NCBI GenBank assembly: GCA_036897485.1
Contig: JAYMTF010000783.1
Coordinates: forward strand, 1 to 30,287
Source of the DNA: Pelargonium nanum
Taxonomy: Eukaryota > Streptophyta > Magnoliopsida > Geraniales > Geraniaceae
Direction of reading: 5' to 3'
DNA: 30,287 nucleotides
The notes beneath the pieces were generated by a model. That model was not told the origin of the DNA, did no database searches, and was given only the letters and a program-made list of their open reading frames with translations. Shown here in pieces: positions 13,019 to 23,045 of this stretch (positions are counted from its first letter, which is position 1; each line of letters opens with the position of its first letter). The position numbers and the translations under genes were made by a program.

Positions 13019-13181
13019 TAGACCTGGTAATTTGGACTTGAACTTGTGGGATGCGGCCACCCAAAACCTGGTCCACTTTTTGGAAACTCGAAACCTGATC
13101 TGAAATCCGCACCCTTTTTGGGTTCGATTTGGATTAGGCCTTTTGAAACCTTTTGAAACCGAACCCGCACTGCCAGCTCTA
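13019..13181. mobile_element. hAT-type MITE, copy B (163 bp)
   Basis: The ends are TAGACCTGGTAAT and, inverted, ACTGCCAGCTCTA. A perfect 8-base target-site duplication, gtcctaag, flanks them at 13011-13018 and 13182-13189. The inside is non-coding and rich in ggttcg/gaaacc words. The perfect 8-base duplication supports a hAT origin and sets the boundaries. Confidence 0.75.
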
Positions 13182-13608
13182 GTCCTAAGGATATCGGTTA
13201 TAGAGATAACATCTAAGATTTTGTCTTTTGCTTCCTTTTCTGCGGTTGAATTTGGCTGCAAGTCAAGTTCCTTTGCGCAGCAAACCACTGCTCTTGAACA
13301 TCAGTAGTTTTTGAAGGTTTCTGATTTGCTTTCATTCGCTAGCTGATATATATAGATTGTGTAAGCATTTCATGAAATATCTCTATAACAAGACCAAACG
13401 TGCACTCAAAGCGCAAGCAGATGTTTGGATAAACACCAAATAATTCAAGTGTGCATCTTCTCCAGCCTGAGCCGCACCTGTACTATAAAATAACCGTACC
13501 CAAAACGCTTAAATTGATTGACCCGGCAACGATCGATAAAATAAACTAATAGTTTAAGACGAAAGGAGTACAAAATATGAAAACAAGTAAAACCATCCAA
13601 TGTTACAT

Positions 13609-13680
13609 AAGGGTAGCGGTGCAGTTGGCTACACAGGCTGCGTGAGTGAGAAAAATGCTTGCGTTCGATCCCGCTCAATA
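13609..13680 (+). mobile_element. tRNA-derived SINE head (Au-SINE-like)
   Basis: A box-A-like TAGCGGTGCAGTTGG at 13614-13628 is followed after about 35 bases by a perfect box-B word GTTCGATCC at 13663-13671, then CGCTCAATACAACTATGGGG. Plant Au-type SINEs begin this way. It lies 0.5 kb upstream of PGRL2. The 3' end, probably near 13740, is not clear. A functional tRNA gene is unlikely because no acceptor stem is evident. Confidence 0.5.
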
Positions 13681-13886
13681 CAACTATGGGGAGAGAGATG
13701 AGTTTTAATTTTGACTTACCCAATTAGTTTGAATATGGTAAAACGACTTAAAGGTATCTCGTGAGTTTGCAGGTCCGCTTAGGAAATTCATGGTTGTACC
13801 GAGTAAAAACCACGCAATATTTCTCATGGCTGTATTTACGCAATTGACCCCGGATCAGTGTAGGCTTGAGATATTTCCACCAATGC

Positions 13887-13899
13887 CACGTGCCACGTG
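13887..13899. promoter_or_regulatory. Tandem G-box (two CACGTG) upstream of PGRL2
   Basis: CACGTG occurs at 13887-13892 and again at 13894-13899, separated by one base and about 320 bases before the PGRL2 ATG. G-boxes are bound by bHLH (PIF) and bZIP (HY5-type) factors in many light-regulated photosynthesis genes, which fits the downstream product. Confidence 0.55.
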
Positions 13900-14109
13900 T
13901 GTCGACCTTGTGGCTTACTGTAGGAACAAAACAAAACAAAAATGTTTGTTTTATTAGGCAAATGGAGGACGAGGACCAATCATGAGGCCACAAATTCATA
14001 ACCAAAGCCATCACTTATCAGCCAAATTTAGCAACTCGCAAAATAGATATTTACGCGCCAAAACCAACCAGAACCACACACCAGGGGCATTTCCGTCAAA
14101 TCCCCCACG

Positions 14110-14116
14110 TATATAC
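14110..14116 (+). promoter_or_regulatory. Candidate TATA box of PGRL2
   Basis: TATATAC lies about 105 bases before the ATG at 14218. No ATG occurs between it and the start, so a short clean leader is plausible. Confidence 0.45.
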
Positions 14117-14217
14117 TCAACCGCCCATCTCTGTGGTGGAGACTCAAAACTCAAAAGCTTCAAGAACCGAAGAACCCATCCTAGCCTCAACAACCACACA
14201 GTGTGTGTTCTCGTCTC

Positions 14218-16645
14218 ATGGCCGGAACCACCACCACCTCGCTCACTCCTCCGACGAACCTCATTGGACCCAAAACCGTCGAACCAGCTTCCAGAACCGC
14301 CCGCACCGCGTACCCGTTTTGGGTCCGGATTTCCACCAAGAGCAGTGGACTCGTCTCCACCTGCGGTGCCAGAAACGACGCCGCACTCACTCTCTCCGAG
14401 GGACCGTCTTGCATATACGTCGGCCCTATCGAGACCGCCAGTAAAGAAACCCTCGAAGCCCTTTATCGCCAGGTAATTTGTGTTTTCTAGGGTTCTTGAT
14501 TTCTAATTTTCTAATATTTTTCTCCTGTTGATGTTGAAATTTGATGATTTTGATTTTGGTTTAGGCGAGGGATGCGTATTATAGTGGTAAACCCTTGATT
14601 GTTGATGACATGTTTGACAGAGTAGAGGTAATCTCTTTTGCCTTGCTCTGTGGTTGTTTGATTTTGAAAAAAGTTGTCGTTTTTAACTTCCCAATTTTTG
14701 ATTTTTTTGTTTATTGGAAATTGGTTGAAACAGATGAAATTAAGGTGGTATGGTTCAAAATCAGTTGTTAAGTATCCTCGGTGCAGTCTTAGGCGACAAT
14801 CAACGTATGCTGATGCTGAGGTAACATGTTCTTTGTTTATTGTCTTGTTTGCTGAGCATTTTTGGTTTCTACATCTATAATTGGGTGTGTGCCATCCATC
14901 AATTAGGAGATGTTTGATTGTTTAGTTAGTCCAATTCATAGCCAGTCAAGTGAATTGGTATGGAAGAAAGGATGATATAATCTTGATTCTGGTTTCTGGA
15001 ATGAAATGAAGCATGAAGCTCATTTCGGAATTTCAATGATCAATGTTAAAATTTCAGTGGCAATCAAACTTGCCCTTGTCTTATACTCCCTCTGTCCAAA
15101 ATAAGTGTCATGTTTCACTTACATTTTTGTCTCAAAATAAGTGTCTTGTTTCATTTTTAGAAAGTTAGTTATGCGTGAATTATCAATATTGCTACAATAG
15201 CAAGTCAATTAGTATCCCTTAAAGTTGTTACAACACATGTACATGGGGACAAAAGAAGAAATATACAACACTAACTAACTTTTCCTTAATTTTTCTCAAA
15301 ATATAAAGTATGACACTTATTTTGGGATGGAGGGAGTAAATGTGTGCTTATGTTATGTACTTGTGTGGGGTGGTTAGATTATTTGAGTTGGTCGTTAGGA
15401 GCTATGATTTTTCTCGACTTGAATAGTGAATGACATGGATGTAGGGCAGGATGATCTGTCGCAGGTTTTCGCTCTAGCAAGCATATGGGCCCTTTTTCTT
15501 GCATTTGGCAGTTCAGCATGTCTTATGCCTGTAGTCTACACTGTCACTCTAGCTTACCAAGAGGCATTCAGTTCAGGGTTACCTTATGCCAACCAAGTGC
15601 CGGCTTTAGAGTTCCTCACCTCATTAAATGGAGTTCTCTTCATGGCATTGTGTTCCGCGATTGGCTATCCACTTGCATCTTCTTCAGGTGATAAACCATA
15701 TACCATGTTTATATTGCTCATAAAACCCATGTAGTGAGGAAGTCGTTTGCTTCGCGGTGTATTTATGCATACTATATATCGTGTTATTATGCTCTCCGAA
15801 TACCATTAGCTTACTCGCGCTTCATATCTTCAGTTAAAGTGCTTAAAGGCTTGTGGACAAATGACTTGGTGGCACTGAAGGGAGCATGCCCTAATTGTGG
15901 AGAGGAGGTATCATTGGCTTTTATTTGGAAACTTTTAAGAAGATTGTACTTTGCTTTTATATTGTCCATCCTTATATTTCTGCAGCTTGGACTATAAACA
16001 CATTATATCTAGTATGGCCCTAGAAACAAATTTATGAATCAAAGTTTTATAGTCTTGTACTTAAATAACATTTTCCTCCAGGTATTTGCATTTGTGAAAT
16101 CGACTCAGTCTAATAGCGACCCCCACAAAGCAGATTGTCATGTATGCGAATGCTCACTAGAATTCCGTACTAAAGTTGAGGTAAAATAATGCTACTCTGT
16201 TTACCACTTTATGAAGCATGTGTCACCAAACAAAATTTGTTTTCATTTTAGCATAAATATGTAGACATATATAATCTCTCTGAGATTCGTGTATCAACTG
16301 GCTGTAATTTCAAAATTATATAACACTTATGAACTATCCAAACACTATCAAATGCTCTTATAATTGTATCATGTGAAGTAGTGAGTGCCATTGGTGTTGG
16401 AATCACCAAAACTAGACCTTTCCACTTTGCATATTTATGCTTGTTCTTAGGGAGTTTTGTCTGTTTGACATTTGACATTGAGATATGGAAAGTTAAAACT
16501 CAAAAGTGCTATATTGACCAGCCTTGCCTGACATGAGCATTGTTCTTTGCAGAAATCCGTTTCACGCCTAGGTAGAAGGTGGGTTTATGGTCGCATTTAC
16601 CTTGTATCTGGAAGAGGCAGGAATAAGCGTCAACGATGGTTGTGA
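14218..16645 (+). CDS. PGRL2: PGR5-like thylakoid protein, PGRL2 type
   Basis: Seven exons: 14218-14472, 14565-14627, 14734-14820, 15450-15687, 15834-15907, 16082-16180 and 16553-16645, 909 nt in total (302 aa), all GT-AG and in phase. The first ~50 residues are rich in Ser/Thr/Pro/Arg with few acids, as in a plastid transit peptide. A conserved soluble part follows (ARDAYYSGKPLIVDDMFDRVE, 86-106; KYPRCSLRRQSTYADAE, 119-135). Two membrane segments lie at about 140-167 and 188-212. A C-terminal cysteine module has CxxC at 233/236 and CxxCxC at 258/261/263. PGRL proteins act with PGR5 in antimycin-A-sensitive cyclic electron flow around photosystem I. PGRL2 is reported to affect PGR5 stability when PGRL1 is absent. 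The motifs and the shorter length separate this from PGRL1. Exon 4 starts after a weak pyrimidine tract; CAG at 15447-15449 is the only acceptor nearby that keeps the frame. Confidence 0.88.
15086..15336. mobile_element. Stowaway MITE in PGRL2 intron 3
   Basis: The element starts CTCCCTCTGTCCAAAATAAG and ends with the inverted CTTATTTTGGGATGGAGGGAG, flanked on both sides by the TA target duplication. The CTCCCTC terminus and TA target are the hallmark of Stowaway (Tc1/mariner-derived) MITEs. At 251 bp it is non-coding. It lies well inside the intron and leaves both splice sites intact. Confidence 0.93.
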
Positions 16646-16760
16646 GATGCCTTCCTTATATTCACAACAAGTTGTGTACAGTAGTGTCATTCTTTCCCCC
16701 ACTTTTTTTTTTGGTCCGGCTATAACAAATTAATGATTGTAATTGAAGTCTTTAGTCACA

Positions 16761-16766
16761 AATAAA
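16761..16766 (+). terminator. Candidate poly(A) signal AATAAA for PGRL2
   Basis: AATAAA lies about 116 bases after the stop codon, downstream of a TTGTAATTG stretch, a usual place for a plant poly(A) signal. Confidence 0.5.
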
Positions 16767-16995
16767 TGGGAAGCAGAAATTGTTGTACAATAGAAACATA
16801 CCGGGGAATTATGTGACTTGCATTGGAGAACAAAGTTTAGTTAACACTAGCAAGCTCCCTTTGATTAGTTTTTGTTGTTGTCTGTTTCTGATAATGGGAA
16901 GAGAAGTTGTTTCATTGTTTGTTTACATGTCTGAATTTACTTCAAGCCCTATCTATTCTAGTACTTGTGTTTTTGCATGATACATGTAAAGAAAC

Positions 16996-17233
16996 TAGAG
17001 CTGACAATTCGTGCATGTCGTGCTGAAGGTTGTTTGTGTACTGCACGTCCCAATACGAACACATCACGATTATGAACATGAACACACGATTATGTACACA
17101 AACACGACATGTTTAACACATATCTAAATGGGCCTTGTTGACACAACACGAACTAACACATTTTGTACGATAAAACCAACGTTTAACACGACACTACCCA
17201 GCATGTTTTGCACGACACGAATTGCCAGCTCCC
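16996..17233. mobile_element. hAT-type MITE, copy C
   Basis: Left end TAGAGCTGACAATTCGTG; right end, inverted, matches it over GAGCTGGCAATTCGTG, with the last two bases changed. Perfect direct repeats aaagaaac flank it at 16988-16995 and 17234-17241; by chance or design the identity extends to ten bases. The interior is full of 'aacacgac' and 'acgaacac' words shared with the copies at 1272 and 26831. Confidence 0.75.
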
Positions 17234-17357
17234 AAAGAAACTAAGACACATCGCAAACATCTGTATATCATGTCATATATGGATGCTACAAAAAATGAAA
17301 ATGACAGATATGAGCTCTCTTTGTTTCAGTCTAGACAACTATAATGAACTGTCTCTC

Positions 17358-20300
17358 CTATTGATTTCTTAAATCTTTATTCTTAGATCTATCAAAGAAA
17401 ACATCCCATTCATGCTTCCTCTGTGTCCCGTATGTATAAAACTTCCATGCATTTTCCTCATTAAAACTAAAGCTAATATTCTTCCCCTCTTGCATCTCTC
17501 TCCTACTTCTCTCTATTCTGTCCAAAACTCCATTCACTGCAATATCAAATGCATCTTCATATGTTTCCAGCCGGAACCCGGGATCTGCATACGTAATCTT
17601 CGGAATCAACCTTATCAACTGCTCTCTCATAACCGTCACTCTCTCTTTAGGAATGTTTTGCAGAAATTCCTCAATGTTCACCTTCCCTTCCTTCACATCA
17701 CTTCCCGGGATCCAAATTGAGTACTTGTTGTAATCTTTCGGGAAATGCCATATATACTGAACATAAGCCGAACCTGGATGGAAAAACACTGGGATACACC
17801 CTGCCAGGATTGAATCAAAAGTAGACCGCCTCGTAAAAGAGTCTCCGGGGGGCTGTAAGCAGAAAATAGAGCTTTCGAACATTTTCATAACGTTTACTGG
17901 TTGATAACACTTGTTTCCTGATAGACATTCTAACAATCTGCATTTTCTCTTTGCAGCTTGGCACTGCTTGATGATCTCTCCGCGGATAGAGTTGCGTAGA
18001 TTAGGCCTTGGCGCGCCTGCGAAGCAGAACAGGTACTTTCTCTTCATTCTTCTCACTTTGCTCTGCCACGTGCGAATCTCAGCATCGTTCTTGGGATGGA
18101 AATAAGACGGATATGGGATTCCAAAATCGTTTCTGTTCCATGGGCTTGATTCGATGGTCAAGATGGTCATGTTCTTGGATTCAGGCAAGAGCATGAGCTT
18201 GTTCCCCCAATTCTTATAGTTGTCAACTTCTCTCCTGAAATCCCAAATGATCCGTCCCGCAACGAAGAAATGATCTCGTCCCCACATTCTCTTCCACTCC
18301 GGCTTCTCCCGGAGCCAGTTCACGAGGTCTAGAGAAGCCGAGTCTTTGAGTGATCTGTCGTACCAAAGGTAGCGAGAGACATCGAGGCCGGCGTAGTAAG
18401 GAAGGTAGATTGCTGAGGCCTTGGAGGAGTTTGTGGTCAAGCACTTGTACTGTCTCATTCTGTGGTGAAAAATGACTTCCAATGTGAACTGGTTGGTCGC
18501 GAACCACCCGCCCCGCGAAAACTCCTTGAGTGCATTGTTGAGCTGAGGACCGAGCCCGAAATTGGCAATGTATTGGCACATGTCGAGCCACTTGCTAAGG
18601 GAGTGACAGTTCTTGATCATGTCCTCGTTGAATCTGTCGGGAAGCTCGTGGATATAAATGTACCTTCCCTTGCAAGATTCCTTGTCCTTCCTCGAAGGCT
18701 GTTTGTTGTTTTTGACCGTTGGAGCTTTGTTTTGTTTTCCTTTTGGTATTATAGTATGATCCGGCTTAGATTCTCTTTTTGAATCTGTGCCGGTGACAAT
18801 TTTTGCAGTATCTTCTCTGGGACCTGATTTTCTATTGGAATTAGCATCAACAACTGCTGATTTGTCAGCAATAGTTTTTGCAGGGTCAATATTTTCCACT
18901 TCTTTTGTATCTTGAACAGAACCTTGATTTTGATTCTCATCACCAACCCTTTTAACAACATCAAAATGGTCTTTCTTCTCTGGATTTTTTCTTTTTCCGG
19001 GATCTTCAACAGAGCCTTGTCTTGGATTCTCATCGCCAACGGGTAGTTTGTCATCAGCCCGATCTCCTGTGTCAATTTTATCCACCTCCTCTGCATCTTG
19101 AACAGAGCCTTGTTTCTGTTTCTCATCAACACCATCAATTTTATCCACCTCCTCTGTATCTTGAACAGAGTCTTGCTTCTGTTTCTCATCACCACCAACC
19201 CTTTCTCCGGCGTCTATTTTATCCACATCCTCTGCATCTTGAATAGAGCCTTGCTTTTGTTTCTCATCACCACCAACCCTTTCTCCGGCATCAATTTTAT
19301 CCACATCCTTTGCATCTTGAACATAGCCTTGCTTCTGTTTCTCATCACCATTAACAGGTAACTGATCACCAACCCTTTCTCCGACATCAATTTTACCCGC
19401 ATTCTTTTCATTTTGGAAAGAGCCTTGCTTCTGTTTCTCATCACTATTAACAGGTAACTGATCAGCAACTCTTTCTCCGGCATCAATTATATCCACATCC
19501 TCTGCATCTTGAACAGAGCTTTGCTTCAGTTTCTCACCATCACCAACCTTTTCTCCGGTATTAATTTTATCCACATCTTCTGCATCTTGAACAGAGTCTC
19601 GCTTCTGTTTCGCATCACCATTGACAGATAACTGATCAGCAACCCTTTCTCCGGCATCAATTTTATTCGCATCATCTCTATCTTGAACAGAGCCTTGCTT
19701 CTGATTCTCATCACCAACAACCCTTACTCCCACATCATTCTTATCCACTTCCTCTCCATCTTCAACAGATCCTTGATTCTGTTTCTCATCACCAACACTA
19801 TCTCCGGTATCAATTTTATCCACCTCCTCTGCATCTTCAACAGAGCCTTGCTTCTGTTTCTCATCACCAACAACATTTTCTCCGGCATCATTCTTATCCA
19901 CCTCCTCTGCATCTTCGACATAGCCTTGCTTCAGTTTCTCAACACCAACAACCCTATCTTTGACATCAATTTTATCCACCTCCTCTGCATCTTCAACAGA
20001 AGCTTGCTTCTGTTTCTCACCAACAGGTAACAGATCAGCAACCCTTTCTCCGGCATTTCGAGCTGATCCTATCTCTTTCGCTAATGTCACTGTCCGATTA
20101 ACATTCTCATCATTGGCAGCTAATTTGCCAATGGCCTCCTTTTCACCATATTTTGCAGGCTCTGCATCCACATTCCCAGAGCCACCATTTGAAACCGAAC
20201 GATCATTATCAGAATCTTCAACTCCATCTTCAGACTTTTCATCATCTTCTCTTTTATCAGTCAATTCCTCCTTAGAAACCGCATCATCAACTGTCGTTTC

Positions 20301-20690
20301 CTGCTCTGTCTCTTTGTCCTTGTCAGAAGAAACAGAGTCTTCCTCATCAGTTGTCGTTTTCTCATCAATTTTCGGTTTCTCCACTTCCTCTGTTACAGAA
20401 ACGGAGTCTTTATCGCTGCCATTGCGATCATGATCATGATCACGATCAGTTTTGTGATGATCTACAAAGGAATATTCAGCGATTCGATAGCCAAATTCTT
20501 GAGTTAACAAAGCGAGGCGTTTCTTGTGGGCGTTGAGGAGGTGAGAGGAATGGTAGAGCAAGAAGGAGAAGAGAAAGAAGGCGAAGACAACAAACCAGAT
20601 CGGCCGGCGCCACCGGACGTTAACCAACTTGTGCATAGTTTCATTCGTCTCCGGCAAGCTCTCCGGCGATCGGTTTCTGCATCTCCTCAT
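17358..20690 (-). CDS. GT47 exostosin-like glycosyltransferase (MUR3/xyloglucan galactosyltransferase-like) with repeat-expanded stem
   Basis: A single intronless frame of 1110 residues. Residues 1-29 are basic and cytosolic, 30-52 form one signal-anchor segment, 53-220 are acidic Ser/Asp/Glu/Lys-rich, and 224 to about 613 consist of about 14 imperfect repeats built on [20 protein letters not shown] basic linker leads to the catalytic domain from C673 ([12 protein letters not shown]) to about 1065. Family landmarks include [44 protein letters not shown] and LAGCIPVFF. These place it in the GT47 group with MUR3 and XLT2, type II Golgi enzymes that transfer sugars to xyloglucan side chains. The donor and acceptor cannot be read from sequence. 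Such proteins are usually about 450-700 residues, so the long stem is the oddity. M19, just before the anchor, is a credible alternative start; see the upstream ORF. Confidence 0.92.
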   Translation of the reverse strand: MRRCRNRSPESLPETNETMHKLVNVRWRRPIWFVVFAFFLFSFLLYHSSHLLNAHKKRLALLTQEFGYRIAEYSFVDHHKTDRDHDHDRNGSDKDSVSVTEEVEKPKIDEKTTTDEEDSVSSDKDKETEQETTVDDAVSKEELTDKREDDEKSEDGVEDSDNDRSVSNGGSGNVDAEPAKYGEKEAIGKLAANDENVNRTVTLAKEIGSARNAGERVADLLPVGEKQKQASVEDAEEVDKIDVKDRVVGVEKLKQGYVEDAEEVDKNDAGENVVGDEKQKQGSVEDAEEVDKIDTGDSVGDEKQNQGSVEDGEEVDKNDVGVRVVGDENQKQGSVQDRDDANKIDAGERVADQLSVNGDAKQKRDSVQDAEDVDKINTGEKVGDGEKLKQSSVQDAEDVDIIDAGERVADQLPVNSDEKQKQGSFQNEKNAGKIDVGERVGDQLPVNGDEKQKQGYVQDAKDVDKIDAGERVGGDEKQKQGSIQDAEDVDKIDAGERVGGDEKQKQDSVQDTEEVDKIDGVDEKQKQGSVQDAEEVDKIDTGDRADDKLPVGDENPRQGSVEDPGKRKNPEKKDHFDVVKRVGDENQNQGSVQDTKEVENIDPAKTIADKSAVVDANSNRKSGPREDTAKIVTGTDSKRESKPDHTIIPKGKQNKAPTVKNNKQPSRKDKESCKGRYIYIHELPDRFNEDMIKNCHSLSKWLDMCQYIANFGLGPQLNNALKEFSRGGWFATNQFTLEVIFHHRMRQYKCLTTNSSKASAIYLPYYAGLDVSRYLWYDRSLKDSASLDLVNWLREKPEWKRMWGRDHFFVAGRIIWDFRREVDNYKNWGNKLMLLPESKNMTILTIESSPWNRNDFGIPYPSYFHPKNDAEIRTWQSKVRRMKRKYLFCFAGAPRPNLRNSIRGEIIKQCQAAKRKCRLLECLSGNKCYQPVNVMKMFESSIFCLQPPGDSFTRRSTFDSILAGCIPVFFHPGSAYVQYIWHFPKDYNKYSIWIPGSDVKEGKVNIEEFLQNIPKERVTVMREQLIRLIPKITYADPGFRLETYEDAFDIAVNGVLDRIERSRREMQEGKNISFSFNEENAWKFYTYGTQRKHEWDVFFDRSKNKDLRNQ
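18850..20021 (-). repeat. In-frame coding minisatellite in the GT47 stem (about 14 units)
   Basis: Units of 24-32 codons repeat in frame over about 390 residues, giving a DNA period mostly near 72-96 bases. The core is [19 protein letters not shown] followed by a variable AGERV-like end. Some units carry an extra ADQLPVN insert. The third-from-last to ninth units are closest to one another, while the first and last are most diverged, as expected for internal unequal exchange. Confidence 0.9.
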
Positions 20691-20700
20691 GCGAATTCAT
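20641..20700 (-). promoter_or_regulatory. Upstream ORF overlapping the GT47 start
   Basis: An ATG at 20700, ten bases before the first in-frame ATG, opens a 19-codon frame that reads out of phase and stops with TGA at 20643-20641. Only four bases later comes the ATG of main-frame codon 19 (20636-20634). Whether the transcript includes 20700 is not known, but only ten leader bases are needed. Confidence 0.6.
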
Positions 20701-23045
20701 GGACTGGACTGGAGGAGATTGTGTAATTGGTGTGTATAGGTTGATCAGAAGTGTTTGGATTGCGAGAAAATTGAAAGAAAATTGGAGTAAGAGGGAGAGA
20801 AGAGAGAAGGTAGCGTTGGACCATACAAATTAACTGATAATCCTCATATTTTGGTAACTTCTAAAAACACATTACCGCGTGTTTTTAGTATTAATGTCAC
20901 TTCCTATAAGTTTGGAGTTGCTTCCACTTTCACTTCCACAAATTCTCGTACTTTCGTAGTTTGCATATTTTAGGACCCGCCTTCTCCGCGTACGGAAATT
21001 TTCATGCAAAATTTTCTTTGTTTTTTTTTTTTTTTTTTCTTTTTAAGGTGTAAAGCACAATTTTTCATTACTTTTGATAAAGACATGATACAATGACAAA
21101 TTGACAAGTGAACATATAAGAGCGTAAATAGTGAAGTGGTGTTTTAAACTATATTTTATTTTTTGTGATTTAAAATTTAGTTTTGATGGATAAGCACATG
21201 GTAAATAATACTAAATATGGTATCACCTTATATTTCTTTTATTTTTTAAAATAAAACGTCTAATTATAATATTGCATTTGTTTAAATATGTATGTCTTAG
21301 TCTCCATTTATAAAAAAAATAGTTTGTGTCCTACATTTTTTTACTTTTTTTTTTATGAATATGTGTTACAAAATTATGAAATAATAATGAACTTATTATA
21401 AAGATAATATTGATAATTCATATGTCGGGTTGAACAATGTTTTGTACTTTCTGTGTTGAATCTCATTCGTTATGTCTTTACCTTAAATCACTATATGACA
21501 ATACTATATCCACATTAAACTTTTGATTATGCTTTTTCTTCATTACAAAAAAAAATAATATTTAATTCTAATTATTTTGACAAAATCTTTGTTATTTGAG
21601 TTTTTGTTTTAGAAAAAATTAGATAAGTACAAATGAAGATCACCTCATAGTTTCGATTCAAACAGAATTGACTCATGACTCACTCAATTTGCATAGCGAT
21701 TGATAGCAAAAGAAAAACCGATGACATGAAAAAGAAGACTAAGCAATAAGCAATCATCTACCATCAACTTCACCATACTTAAACCCGACCCACCATTTTA
21801 TGGCGTTGATATTCGATTGAGCATCTGACTCCAAACAACACAATCTCACCCTCGATGCTTTTCTTAAATCAAAGCATTCCTTATCACCCACGCTTCGGCC
21901 TCCCTTACACATCCAAAACAGCCACCGAACTGGGTTATGTGTTCTCCAAAAATTGTCGGGCCAATTCCAAGCTACCGACCCTAACTCGTACATATCCTTA
22001 ACGAAACCCGCACAATTTATTTTAGTGACACACGATTCAAGTCTTTTCCAACTTTCATTAATTAAGGATTATTGTCTTACAACATTACATCTGGTCTACG
22101 TTTTAGTCTTCCACGAAGATCAAAACGTCTAGACCCAACACACAACATGACAACCTCATCGCTTCGGAGGTAAACATCCTGTATCTCATCGCTTCTGATT
22201 TCACACAAAATTATTTTAGACCCAACACAACATGACAACCTCTTACTCTCCTCAGTCCTTCAAAACATTTGAACAATATTGATACATAAGATAAGGATTA
22301 AAAATTTCGAAACAAAGGCTTATCAGACTTAAGTTCGTATGTTCATGTGATTATTGGATATTGATGCTAACCATGCCTTGCAAGTAACAAAAGAATCTAT
22401 TCCTTGATGGTGTACACTTTCAATTTATTATACAATTATGCAAGTATCCGAGAACTATAGTTTATGCTAATTCAATTTTTTTTAATTTTTTAAGGTATTT
22501 ATATGTTAACGAGCTTAACACTATTTATTCAAAATCGATAACATAATAAACCAAAACTTGTATTAGAACAAAGTTTTTTCTTTTTATGTATGATAGTTTA
22601 ATTATTAGTCAACAACAACTCTTATGCAAGTATGGAACAATGATTCTATATGTTCTCATTTTTGCCATAACATGTTATGAGAAAGTAATTACACTAAAGT
22701 CATGTGTTCCAAAATCTCTAATAATCATAAACTAATCATTATTTGGGAACGAGTAGTTAGTTACCAAATTATGTATCTCATGAATATTAAAAAAATATTT
22801 GAAGGTTTGGTTCCCAATATACCCGAATTAGAGGAGAAAATTAGTTTATTGATTATGGTAGAATCCGTGTAAGAGCAGAAACAAAAAAGGAAAGAAATAA
22901 TTTATAAAAAAAATAACCCAAATCACAGACAGTTCCAAAATTTCCATTTGCGACAAGAAGTGCAACAAAAAGATCTCAGCTTTGTCATGAAATGAAAGTG
23001 AAAGCCTATGTGCTCAAAACCCAAACCCAACATCGATCTCTCCAA
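20701..23045. other. Spacer between the GT47 gene and RBL1
   Basis: The divergent genes are 2.5 kb apart. The GT47 leader side is purine-rich on the plus strand (about 20760-20815). The middle is AT-rich with a T run near 21022-21038, the RNase H remnant at 21754-21993 and a short direct repeat at 22128/22216. No gene is recognised. Confidence 0.55.
21754..21993 (-). pseudogene. Fragment of a retroelement RNase H-like domain
   Basis: On the minus strand one frame reads AEAWVIRNALI (about 21903-21870), a typical helix of the plant RNase H-like domain found in LINE-type elements. It then hits a stop. A second frame reads CLESDAQSNINAIK (about 21840-21795), the next conserved strand with its ESDAQ acid pair. 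The two pieces are in different frames, so this is a frameshifted relic. Nothing of the reverse transcriptase or endonuclease remains nearby. Confidence 0.55.

Larger units (their letters stand above)
12629..14217. other. Spacer between the Rab5-interacting gene and PGRL2
   Basis: No gene is recognised. The spacer holds a candidate poly(A) signal (12944), a short hAT-type MITE (13019-13181), a SINE-like head (13609-13680) and the PGRL2 promoter with two G-boxes, each listed separately. The open frames crossing 13982-14476 are shadows of the first PGRL2 exon and its leader. Confidence 0.6.
16646..17357. other. Convergent 3' spacer between PGRL2 and the GT47 gene
   Basis: The two genes converge with 712 bases between stop codons. 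The spacer contains a PGRL2 poly(A) signal and a hAT-type MITE. I see no canonical AATAAA for the GT47 transcript between its stop and the MITE. Confidence 0.6.

Noticed and set aside
13982..14476. 164-residue plus-strand frame rich in Pro/Ser
   Set aside because: It overlaps the PGRL2 leader and first exon in a different phase; the PGRL2 frame continues into conserved domain exons, this one does not.
15426..15734. Starting a protein at the ATG in 15426
   Set aside because: The residues before 15450 are intronic; family continuity and phase require exon 4 to start at 15450.
18749..20030. Open frames on both strands over the GT47 repeat (several encode repeated [13 protein letters not shown] or LLLFLIT-like strings)
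   Set aside because: They repeat because the underlying coding minisatellite repeats; they lack family similarity and lie within one long, well-supported GT47 frame.
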